The position numbers and the translations under genes are program-made. The notes below the pieces were generated by a model. It was given only the letters and a program-made list of their open reading frames with translations. It was not told the origin of the DNA and ran no database searches. 64,000 bases of DNA, taken from Agarophyton chilense (Eukaryota > Rhodophyta > Florideophyceae > Gracilariales > Gracilariaceae). Location of the stretch: assembly GCA_030374765.1 (NCBI GenBank), contig JARGXX010000080.1, positions 1,054,001-1,118,000 on the forward strand. Reading direction: 5' to 3'. This document shows positions 45,746 through 54,795 of this stretch, in pieces; positions within the stretch are counted from its first letter, which is position 1, and every line of letters starts with the position of its first letter.

Positions 45746-47068
45746 TCAAAGACATACTCCACGATTGGGAATGTCAACCGCTGGGAAGCCTGGGTCAAAA
45801 ATACGACAGAAGAGGCCAGCTTCGCATGGAATTGGCGGAAGTCGCGAACCGGCGCTTGAGCACAACTGGCCTCGTCGTAGACATCGCACGCCACTGTCCA
45901 AGCAGCATGTTCTGAGCGTCAAATTATCCAGATCACCTTGGCACTCTATGGGTACATTTGGGGAAGGTGTTTCTAGTGCGACCGTAAGGGGAGTGCTTCC
46001 CACGGGGCGACACACACCGCGATTCGGAACATCTGCAGCAGGCAAACCAGAATCAAAGACGTCACAGAAGAGACCGGATTTGCACGACGGAGCTGGGAAG
46101 AGACCCCCTTGTGTACTGCAGAAGGCACCTGCTGATAGTTCGCCGGATGGACGAGCTATAATCGGACTTTCCGACGGTTCTTCCGGCTCCTCTGATTCAT
46201 AATTGCCCATGGCTTTGGTATTCGCGCTGCAGGTACCACGGTTGGGGCGATCAGCGGCTGGAAAGCCTGGGTCCGATATTATACATTCAAGTCCTTGCGC
46301 ACAAGGAACAGGAGGAAACAGTGATCCTGAAGTTGAGCAGTCCTGACCAGCTTGTATACAGCCAATATCAAGCTTCATACAACATTCGACTCGTTCAAAG
46401 ATGTTCAATTCTCCTTCACACGACAATGCCATTTCTTCAGGTGAGCCTGTAAAGTAGTCTTCCGGTGAACTGGGCATGGGGGATTCCACAGAATCATCGG
46501 CCATCGGGGACTGGATGGGAATCGGAGACCCCTCTAGCGCTTCTGACGGCATCAGTGTTGAGGCTACCATGGATTGGCCCATTTCAGAAGGTCCAATGGA
46601 CAAGTTGGCCGGTGACGGCAAAGGAACAATCGAAGGAATGGGCATGGTGCTATCCAGTTCCACTAGCGGGAGTGAGGAGGGAGAAGGAGTTGGGGGTGGA
46701 GTGACGCCAACACCCATTGGTGCGAAAGGAAGATCACTTGGAGAGCCAAAGTTGATGGGACCATACACGACGAAACGCGAATCGCAAGATGCATACCGCA
46801 GCGCACATTCTGTGCAGTACACTTTGCCGTCTGAAGCGATGGGACGCCGATCAGCAGGGTCGCATTGCAGTGGACAGTCCGAGTCACACAGACCGGGGTT
46901 GACGCGGGTTTCGAGAGAGTGCCACAGCGCGCATGGAAAAAGGTCAGACTGATACACACATTCGGCGCGTTGTCCGAATCGGGTACAATACACAAGGTTA
47001 CAGCGTTGTGCCACAGTTATGGGGAGTAGGACAGAGGTAAGAACGGCGGAAAAGAGGCCGAGACGCAT
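45746..47068 (-). CDS. Secreted cysteine-rich protein with three C-terminal repeats and a Ser/Pro-rich linker
   Basis: ATG at 47068, 440 residues, single exon. Residues 1-20 (MRLGLFSAVLTSVLLPITVA) form a signal peptide. A Cys-rich N-domain (residues 20-100) contains CDSDCPLQCDPADRRPIASD and YCTECALRYASC, which resembles a Kazal-type fold. A long Pro/Ser/Met linker (about 110-230) follows. Then come three repeats of about 40 residues with shared spacing, C-S-x(4)-LFPPVPC-x(3)-LEC, ending DPGFPAADRPNRGTC, DSGLPAADVPNRGVC and DPGFPAVDIPNRGVC. Even Cys numbers suggest disulfides. An extracellular matrix or wall-associated role is plausible but unproven; I know no named family for the PNRGxC repeat. 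The frame is intact, arguing for a host gene. Confidence 0.8.
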   Translation of the reverse strand: MRLGLFSAVLTSVLLPITVAQRCNLVYCTRFGQRAECVYQSDLFPCALWHSLETRVNPGLCDSDCPLQCDPADRRPIASDGKVYCTECALRYASCDSRFVVYGPINFGSPSDLPFAPMGVGVTPPPTPSPSSLPLVELDSTMPIPSIVPLPSPANLSIGPSEMGQSMVASTLMPSEALEGSPIPIQSPMADDSVESPMPSSPEDYFTGSPEEMALSCEGELNIFERVECCMKLDIGCIQAGQDCSTSGSLFPPVPCAQGLECIISDPGFPAADRPNRGTCSANTKAMGNYESEEPEEPSESPIIARPSGELSAGAFCSTQGGLFPAPSCKSGLFCDVFDSGLPAADVPNRGVCRPVGSTPLTVALETPSPNVPIECQGDLDNLTLRTCCLDSGVRCLRRGQLCSSAGSRLPPIPCEAGLFCRIFDPGFPAVDIPNRGVCL

Positions 47069-48780
47069 GTTACAGAGAAGGAGACACGGGAGGTGATAAC
47101 GAGGAGGGTTGGGCGGCTATTGTGGATGAGGAACCAAGCGAGCTGCCCAGCTTTGTAGCAGCAAGTAAATACGAGAACCGGCGTTCATGACAGGCGGAGC
47201 AGCAGGCGGCGAGCGCGTGGACGTGGGTGAGCGGGGGGGGCACACCCAGCGACCGTGGCGGGCCGTTGGTGACTCCGAAAAGCTACCGCCTTGGATCGTA
47301 GAGGGCACTTCACGCGTGGAGCCTCCCGAGAGGCTGCTCGTGCGCAATGATTTGCGCGGCTCTACGTGGCGCAGCAACGATGTTTCTAAATTGAGCTGTT
47401 ATTGAAACGCGATCATATCGTTCATTGCTGACTGTCGCAGCTAGCTACCGTGCAACGTTCCGCCCCAACTTGGCCACGGGCTGCGCCAAGTTCACTGCTC
47501 CGCCCTTCGCCCTTCCATAAAGTCTGCAGACAGTGCCATCCATGATCTCCCGACAGGAGAGATCATGGAATGCTGCCCAACAATTGCGCAATTGCACAAT
47601 TCCGAAGCTGCACAGAGCTCGTAAGGCTAACCAGAGTGTGAGATATCCCACATATCCCTCCTCTTGATCCTTGAGAGATAGGCAGATTTGGACAAGGACA
47701 ACAGACACAAAACAGAGAAGGAACGGCTTGGGGAAGTGTACTCTTCGCATATGGCCCCTGTGCTTCGAATAGACCCTTTACTCCCCCACTCAGTTTCTGC
47801 CGAAGAACAAACCAAATGTATGTCCAAAGTCAGTCGAGACTTTGCAGCAGTGGTCGTTTTAATCCGGCAGCACACACACCGTCTCCGCGGGTCGATTGGA
47901 ACGGGACATCAGTCTCGAACAGGAAGCATCTACCGGAAGAAACAGAGCGTTGTGGTGTCTTCAAACCTTGGTGATAACAAGAATTCTTGAGGTGATCTTC
48001 TCCACAGAGCTCCCCCCACAAAGAGAGGCGCCATGGAGTGCAGAAACTGTTCTGCGCATCTGCCTATATCTCCGGCCGTTATTACCCATCCATCTGCACC
48101 GTTCTTCCCGTGATCCAAATTCCGGCATTAGGGGCAGTCCAAAGACACAGAAAAGGAAACTCTTTTCAATAACGTTCTCAACAGACTGCGGTGGACAGTC
48201 GGGAACAACAAAGGACCACAGGCGGTGAGAATCACTTCTTCAACATGTACATTGTGATACTGTCTCTCTGAATACGCGGAGCATTCCAGCCAGTTGATGG
48301 TTTCCGAAAACTGGAATCACCATGACATCGACACTACGCTAGTTAATTTCAAACACAAGAGGGTGAAAAGTACGGCGTCGATGACATACGAGATCATCTG
48401 CAAAAAGCGTGCCACCCTTCCAAAAGTTCGCCTTGGCCGTTTCCCCCATTAGGGTGCGCGCGGTTTCTATGATGTGGTACATCAACTGATCGTTTGACGA
48501 CATTGACAGTGCGCAAGTCAACTACACGGCGAATCCACTCTCATCTCAGTTTGCTTCGTACTTCAAAAGTGCTCCGTGGCTTTGCATGACCCTCCTGTTG
48601 CTTTGGAGAGCAACAGTCGCAGAAATCAAGTACTCCAGATCCATTAATTCCGTCATTATGCTTTTCAGATGACAGCTCTGCGGTGCGTGCGTCACGGAGA
48701 GAGGCTCGGAGCTCACCCAGCTTTTTCGCTCTTCGAATTCGTCGATGATTGTCAGCTCCAGGAATCGATGCACGCGCCTT
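47069..48780. other. Intergenic region between divergent genes
   Basis: Contains the upstream region of the secreted-protein gene (left) and of the small membrane protein (right). Frames on both strands (for example 47688-47990 plus, 48541-48912 minus) have no motif or good start. A hairpin lies at 47540-47568. Confidence 0.4.
47540..47568. repeat. Perfect 10-bp inverted repeat (hairpin)
   Basis: Arms CCATGATCTC and GAGATCATGG around a 9-nt centre. No T-run follows, and its role is unknown. Confidence 0.85.
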
Positions 48781-48795
48781 TGAGACTGACACCGC

Positions 48796-48816
48796 GCCAA
48801 TGGCGAGGGTATAAAA
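48796..48816 (+). promoter_or_regulatory. CCAAT box and TATA box of the small membrane/coiled-coil gene
   Basis: GCGCCAATGG (CCAAT at about 48797) is followed by TATAAAAG at 48809-48816. Initiation is expected near 48840, about 85 bp before the ATG at 48925, a compact canonical layout. Confidence 0.7.
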
Positions 48817-48924
48817 GCGGGGTTGCTCTGCTTGTCTCGGCGCTACATGTTCCCGCCACCCGCAACCCCTGCACTCATCAACTAGTTGAACAGTTTCTAC
48901 AAGCTCTCTCACCTTCTGTTAGAA

Positions 48925-49329
48925 ATGTTTGGTATTGTGATCAACATCGCGCTCATCCTCCTTGCGGCCAAGAGGCACAGCAAAGGCCGCAGGGAGAGGT
49001 CGCGAGTTGCGCAGCTGGCAGCAGAGGCGCAGGAGAAAGCGGGGGAGTGGTCCGGCCCGAACTACGAATTCCAACTTTGTTGTCGGAAGGTGCGGGCCAC
49101 TCTCGGGGAGAAGGAGGAGGCGTGGGCGGCCCAAGTGAATCGAGCGAGGGAGAGAGCCACGACGATTGGGCTCTCTCTCGGGGAAGAGGTACAGGTGCTG
49201 CAAGACGTGCTTGCCAGGCTGAGACATCTGGGACTTGAGGCCGCCCTGGAACGCGTGGAGGAGCTCGAGGATCAACGGTTTGAAATTCGAGGGGAGTGGG
49301 TAGTGCAAAGTAGAGTGCCAGTGCCATAG
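48925..49329 (+). CDS. Small protein with N-terminal membrane anchor and coiled coil
   Basis: The ATG at 48925 opens 134 codons to a TAG at 49327; a longer frame upstream starts only at TTG. Residues 1-15 (MFGIVINIALILLAA) form a short hydrophobic anchor followed by a basic stop-transfer (KRHSKGRRERSR). The rest is Ala/Glu/Arg-rich heptad-like helix (QVNRARERATTIGLSLGEEV, LEAALERVEELEDQRFEIRG). A well-placed CCAAT/TATA pair precedes it, giving better support than length alone. I recognise no family. It may be an integral membrane protein with a cytosolic coiled-coil tail. Confidence 0.6.
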   Translation: MFGIVINIALILLAAKRHSKGRRERSRVAQLAAEAQEKAGEWSGPNYEFQLCCRKVRATLGEKEEAWAAQVNRARERATTIGLSLGEEVQVLQDVLARLRHLGLEAALERVEELEDQRFEIRGEWVVQSRVPVP

Positions 49330-49795
49330 AGGTGGTTGCGGGGGTTTCACAATGTACCTGACATTGGTAGTTGTTACAAGTAGAATAAATGATGAATTGG
49401 ATGATGTATATGCGCATGAAGAACTGAATGGAATTTGTGAAGTGACTCCCAAACAGAAAGCGTTGTGGCAGACAGGACGTGAGTGGTTGTGTGCGACGCG
49501 AAGAAGAAGGTTAGAAAGGAACACGAGTGAAGCGAAGGTGGGCTAGCTAGGCCACGCGTACAGCAGAAGGCGTGTACAGAGTTGGACAGCAGCGTCTGCG
49601 CGAGTCAGCAACGCAACGCAAGTATCTACAAAGGTGCAGATATATTCGTACAACTATCTCCTTTGAAGATACGGACGGGAGATTGCTCAAAAAGTCAAAA
49701 GTTGGCTGTTGTTTACACTTGCAAATATATTACTAAAGTGGATTTGATTCAGAAAGATTCAAGAGTGATTGCGCGCGAGCCGCAACGACGTACTG
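49330..49795. other. Intergenic stretch between convergent genes
   Basis: Probably 3' untranslated sequence of the genes at 48925-49329 and 49796-50434. Two short frames (49352-49546, 49582-49854) have no supporting features. Confidence 0.35.
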
Positions 49796-50434
49796 TCAGT
49801 AAAAATGGTCTTCGTCAAAGCACACGCGGCGGCGCAAGTAGCCGTCGTCAGTAGGCGGTCGGCCCGGCACCATTTCGTCGCCAGCATCGCTTAAAAACGG
49901 ATTAACCACGCGCGTGGTGGCCGCGCCCCATTCCACAAACGGGTCCAACATGGGGCTTTCGCCGCGCCTCCGCGCGCGCTCGCGACACAAAAAGCGCGCC
50001 ACTATGGGACGCGCATCCGGCAGAGGCGGGGTAGCCGCGCCGGGTGATGAAGCAATGGTAGCCACTGTGACGCGTGCTCTGGCGCGTGCGCGAGGCACGG
50101 CAATCGGTTGCGAGCGTGGCACACGTAGTTTGAGACGTTGAACTGTGCGTGCGTAGCAATCTTCGGTACGGTCTTCGATGGCATCGCCGCCGTCGCGCTC
50201 ATCGCCTACCAGCGCGGAAAGCGCGGGGGCGGAAGAAGCGTACGGTAGCGAACGAGTGCGCGGCGGGGCGGCAAAACATGTGGCGGTCACATCGGGAGGC
50301 GAGCGCGCCGTTGTCGTTGCGTAGGGCGCGACAGCGGGTGCAGCCGTCAGCATTGCGCCCACGCTGGCAGTGGGCGACGCGGACGCCGAAGTACAAGCGG
50401 AGGAACGACGAGAGATGGCAGCGTTCATCATCAT
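49796..50434 (-). CDS. Hypothetical Arg/Ala/Pro-rich protein with acidic C-terminus
   Basis: The first ATG cluster in the frame (MMMNAAISRRSS) begins at 50434 and gives 212 residues to the TAG at 49796; the frame stays open further upstream but without a better ATG. A TTTAAA-like TATA element (about 50516-50523 on this strand) lies 80 bp upstream. The sequence is Ala/Ser/Thr-rich at first, then Arg-rich (VPRARARARVTVATIASSPG, REARRRGE-like). It ends in an orderly segment MLDPFVEWGAATTRVVNPFL and an acidic tail ending FDEDHFY. High GC and basic residues make chance opening possible. No family recognised. Confidence 0.45.
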   Translation of the reverse strand: MMMNAAISRRSSACTSASASPTASVGAMLTAAPAVAPYATTTARSPPDVTATCFAAPPRTRSLPYASSAPALSALVGDERDGGDAIEDRTEDCYARTVQRLKLRVPRSQPIAVPRARARARVTVATIASSPGAATPPLPDARPIVARFLCRERARRRGESPMLDPFVEWGAATTRVVNPFLSDAGDEMVPGRPPTDDGYLRRRVCFDEDHFY

Positions 50435-50566
50435 GATGGCATGCAAAAAGGGGGGGGAAGACGTCGTCGTGCGGTTGGAGGTGGGCACGCGGCGGAGGGG
50501 GCAAGCCACCACGCGCTTTAAATTGCGTCTCCTCACGCCAACACCCGCTCTACTAGAGCACTGCTG

Positions 50567-50612
50567 GCGCTGCTGGCGCTGCTGGCGGCGCTGGCGGCGC
50601 TGGCGCGAACGC
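50567..50612. repeat. GCTGGC/GCTGGCG short tandem repeat
   Basis: GCTGGCGCTGCTGGCGCTGC and related CTGGCG units repeat over about 45 bp upstream of the two divergent genes. A slippage-prone simple repeat. Confidence 0.7.
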
Positions 50613-51038
50613 GTCCCACGCACAGCACGCGCGCGTAGGTGTGCGTGCCCGTGCCGCTGGCGCACGGCGTTCGCGTGCGCCCGTGCGTCCAACCGCCCGC
50701 TTCCGTTGGCGCTGCTTCCTATCTGTCATGCACACCACGTCGTCCACGTGTGCTCGTTTTCTTATCCCAATAATATGCCTTAAACCGTCCTGATCTACTT
50801 TGTAGCGCTTTCATTTATCAAATAACTAATGCGCCAAACTTCAATTACAATCTCCGCATTTGCACATTTCACCTCGTCAATGCTGCTGCCATCGTACCTC
50901 CCGCTTCTCTCTACAAGTTTTTTCTTCATTTACACCTTCACATCACATTCCATACGCAATTTCTACTTTGTGCTTTGCACACTTCCCTTGTCCGTGCGCA
51001 ACTTAGCTTTCAGTTCAAACTTCTTCTTCTCTCGGGTC

Positions 51039-52386
51039 ATGAAGCCCGCGTTCTGTCAATGTCTATTGCACACTTCTTTCCTTACCCGACACGTGAGCTG
51101 TCGATCCATATCTCCCAGAGTATCCTTCAATCGATGCTTTCAACCAGCACGTGCCGTAGTCGTCGCATCAACCGCGCCCCCAACAGTCGGCTTCATCGGG
51201 CTGGGTGTGATGGGATTGCCAATGGCAGCAAATCTCGCAAAATCTTTCACAAACCTTGTAGTTTGGAATCGCTCAGAGAAGCGAGAAGCTCTCAATGAAG
51301 CTTTGAAACACACGGAATGTGAGCCAACGTATGCCGCCACCCCAGCTGAAGTTGTTGCGCAGAGCGACGTGACATTCGCTATGCTGTCCACACCTGAGGC
51401 TGTGAAAAATGTTTTCTTTCAACAGCCTCACGCTGCGATTCATGGAGTGTCTCGGGGAAAGAGTCTTGTCGATTGTTCTACTTTACAGATAGAGGATATG
51501 GTTCACACGCATATGGCTGTACGAGAAAAAGGCGGCACTTTCCTTGAAGCTCCAGTTTCCGGATCTCTAGGTCCTGCCAAGCAAGGACAACTGATTTTCC
51601 TGTGCGCTGGAGACGAATCACTATACGGGAACAGTACAGTTCAAAAAGCTCTCGACTTAATGGGAAAGAAGGCTTTCTTTTTGGGAACTGTTGGGAATGG
51701 AACGAAGATGAAGGTATGTCGTCATATTTTACTTGGGTCACCTTAATCGAGTCAAACGTAGTACTTGATCTCAACTCACAACCAAATCGTTCTTATCCAT
51801 GTTGCCATTTTTGCTCTCTCCAGCTCGTCGTAAACACCTTGATGGCAACGATGCTGGCAGCCTTAGGAGAGGGTATCGTGCTTGCAGAATCTTTGGAACT
51901 CTCCGTTCCGGATATGCTGGAAGTTTTGTACGTTTAACAGCTTTGCGTCCAAACAGCGTGCGATCAGCCTGACGTGTGAAAACGCTAACCCGTTCGGTTC
52001 TTATTTCATTTCAATGTCTCCGAAAAGGTCATTGGGAGCGATGAATAATCCAATGTACGCGCTCAAGGGCCCGAAGATGAAATACGGTGCCAAGGGATAT
52101 GAAACAAACTTCCCTCTCGAACATGCTCAAAAGGATGTTCGCTTTGCCCAAGCTCTTGCTGACGAACATGGAATCAGCATGAGTGTTTCTGGCGCTGCAA
52201 ATGGTACGTAGATATGAAACATGTTAGGCACATTCGAGAAGAGTCACTAACTTGATTTACGACCGTATTGTCTTCATTATGTTTGCAACAAAAGAATGGT
52301 ATAAGGCGGCCAAAGGCCTCGGACTAAGCAGGAACGACTTTGCAGCTGTCATAGAAAGCATTCGTGCAGCGTCTGGGAAATGTTAA
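51039..52386 (+). CDS. 3-hydroxyisobutyrate/glyoxylate (succinic semialdehyde) reductase family dehydrogenase, four exons, organelle-targeted
   Basis: Exons 51039-51713, 51824-51927, 52028-52203, 52295-52386; introns of 110, 100 and 91 bp with GTATGT, GTACGT, GTACGT donors and AG acceptors, joining in frame to 348 residues. The NAD(P)-binding motif GFIGLGVMGLPMAANL (residues 51-66), substrate loop EAPVSGSLGPAKQGQL and catalytic-lysine segment GNGTKMK (Lys 223) are intact. After splicing come SLGAMNNPMYALKGPKM and GLSRNDFAAVIE, typical of plant GLYR-type enzymes that reduce glyoxylate or succinic semialdehyde with NADPH. The basic, Ser-rich first 45 residues resemble a transit peptide. An in-frame ATG at 50829 would add 70 hydrophobic residues; 51039 gives the more usual size. 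Exact substrate cannot be told from sequence. Convergent with the next gene, 76 bp apart. Confidence 0.92.
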
Positions 52387-52462
52387 CTACGTTTTAGCGC
52401 CACCAACATCAAAGAAAAAGAGAATTCTCTCAAGATAAAAGGAAGGCTCTCACAGTCCGAGG

Positions 52463-54237
52463 TTACTCAATTGGCTGCAAGAGCTCTTCTAGTTTGTCTT
52501 GGACTTCGCGCAAAAGCCTAGAAGATGTGATATGAGATAACGTGTCTCCCTTTGCGGAGAGCATCTTCTTCGCAGCAGATGTAACGGCGTCTGCGACGAC
52601 ATCTGAGGAAACGACCGTTTTCGTCCTTAACATCAGTAAGGGCCCTTTTTCTTTTTCACTGGCAATACTTTGTCGGTTGCCCTCAGATGCCGTCAACCCG
52701 TGGTCTATATCCGGCTTCTTTCTTCCCTCTGTTCGCACCTGAATCTCTCGCACAACTTCGTTCACCATGTCCTGGATATCGTCTTCGGTGAAGCTGTCCT
52801 GTTTTTGCTCGTTACGCGGTTCACCTGAAACATGTCTTCGACTCCTGAGAGCGTCCACTCCCCTTTTCACCCGGTTTACGAACCCGTGCCAATACCTTGC
52901 AGTTGTCCTCAAAACTCTTTCAGTCCCACTCAGTTTCTCGGCTTTTGTAACATTAAACATACTTCCTTGCTTTGGGAGAGAGCGAGAGGAAGGATGTCCT
53001 GCAGAGAATTCAGTGCCCTCGAGATTATCTGGAAATTTGAGTCGATCAACTTCTAGACCCGCATCTTCGTGTTCTGGTTCTGAGCGAAGGTTCGCTTTCT
53101 CTTCGATAGCTTCTGATCTCTTTCGGTTTAATTCCACTTGGATTCCTTCGGACTTTGCCAAATTCTCCGGCTGATGATGTAAAGAATGATCAAAATCGTC
53201 CCTTGGACTCAAACTAAAATCTCTCTTTCCTTCACCATACCTTTCTCCGCTTTCACTAAGCCCCACGTTTCCTCCTGCATCATGCCTGCGTTCTCCCTGT
53301 TCTTTGACTTCTGATTCGTGGGCCTTTTCTTGAATCTCTGCCAAAACGGATTGCTTCGATTGAGCAGCTGGATATCGCAGCGCATCGTGATCATGAGTTT
53401 CCGTGCCTCTCAGGGGCCCAGAAGAGTACTCAATCGTCTTGAGAGGCGGTCGGGGGATATCAGCTTTTTCCCCAGGTTTCTCGGGGGATAGGGCTGCAGC
53501 CAAAGCTGGGTGAAGGACTGAGAAGAAAGACAACCGCTTGGATTTGTCTGCGTTCTTCTGCTTGCAGTAGAGAGACGATTAGAAAACAGGTTAGATGTCA
53601 GGAAAAATTCATTTCACGCACAAGGATATCTAATGCAATAAAGTTGGGTTTCGTCAGCTCTTACCATTATAGGTTTGACTTTGTTGTTGATGTGTTGCTG
53701 AAGGTCTGTACGCAGTTCCATGGATTTCTTTTCGTGTTCTTTTAGGCGGTCTACGGCGGCCATCTCGTCGACTTCCTCTTCGGCGTTATTTCCCGGATTG
53801 AATTTCCCAGAGAGGGGTTTGTGCTTCGGCTGATTCCGCCCATCTAGTTGATCAGCCGTAGACAGTGAGGCAGGAACTCTCTCGCCGGATGAGATAGGAG
53901 AAAAATTCCTAATCTCTTGACCTATGGCGTTGGTTTGCTCCTGGTCATCTCGGACAGCCCACGGCCTCACACCAGCGTTCGAAAAGCCTGGGTCACTATT
54001 AACATTGACGGCTGGCTGTGCGGGTTGATGCTGCTCAAGATGCTCCGAAATCAACGCTGGCTTTTCACCCCCGTTTACATCTTGTACCCGGTTTGCTGAA
54101 GCCCCTTCATCGTCAGTGGCTGTTCTTGGATGCTTTGAAATCACAACAGGAGCTCCCAGCGATTCCCTGACACAGGAATAGATGAGGAGCAGGTAGATGC
54201 CAAACACCAATTGTCGGCGAAACATTTGCGAACTCAT
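52463..54237 (-). CDS. Secreted or lumenal highly charged protein, two exons, unknown family
   Basis: Exon 1 (54237-53665) starts at the ATG of MSSQMFRRQLVFGIYLLLIY; exon 2 is 53560-52463. The intron (about 104 bp) has donor ATG-GTAAGA and acceptor TGCAAG; a second AG three bases later would only drop one Gln. Spliced length is 556 residues. Residues 1-28 form a signal peptide ending near ESLGA. The rest is Glu/Lys/Ser/Pro-rich and low in hydrophobics, apart from exon-2 starts such as LSFFSVLHPALAAAL. The C-terminal part has amphipathic helices (DIQDMVNEVVREIQVRTEGR, HITSSRLLREVQDKLEELLQ). Probably an extracellular or ER-lumen protein, possibly disordered. No known domain recognised. Without splicing, exon 1 would stop 17 codons into the intron. 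Confidence 0.65.
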
Positions 54238-54795
54238 TGGATGCCCAATACGCTTCAACGAATCTCTCAGAATCGATCCTGACGAGAAAGCGTGAGGAAG
54301 TCGGCTGAGACAGGACTGGAAAGACACCACAAGGTCCTATAACAACATGTGGATCAAGCAGACACAACATATGAGACGTGATACATGTTGTACCTTCTAA
54401 TTAAAAACCGTGAGCAGTTACTATTCATGTCGAAGAGTCACGTCGACCGTGGAATTGAATGATGAGAATTTGTAACACTGTCCATGACAGTGAACACAGA
54501 AAACGGAAGCTAGGCATATTGATTAGAAATGAATTAATTGACCCTGGCAGGGATTCCGTCTGTTAATGTCCAATATCCCCTGAATTGTCGCCGTCGCTTT
54601 CTGAGTCTCCCGTGATACCTATGAAAGACTTTAAGACAGTAGTCGCTAGAACGCATCGTGCTCAAAACCAACAATAGAGACTTTGTTCGGCTTGATCAAT
54701 ATGCTTTCGTCGCATGACAAGAGATGTTCCCAAATACTTCAAAAGTCAGTTCGTCTGAATCACGTGCCCTCGAGATGAAGAGAAAACCCCTTGCC
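54238..54795. other. Intergenic region between two minus-strand genes
   Basis: Holds the upstream region of the charged secreted protein and the 3' flank of APC4. On the minus strand a possible acceptor TTTCATAG (near 54620) is followed by a short acidic frame ending in TAA, which might be an extra APC4 exon, but the reading phase does not agree with the donor seen at the APC4 stop. Confidence 0.35.
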
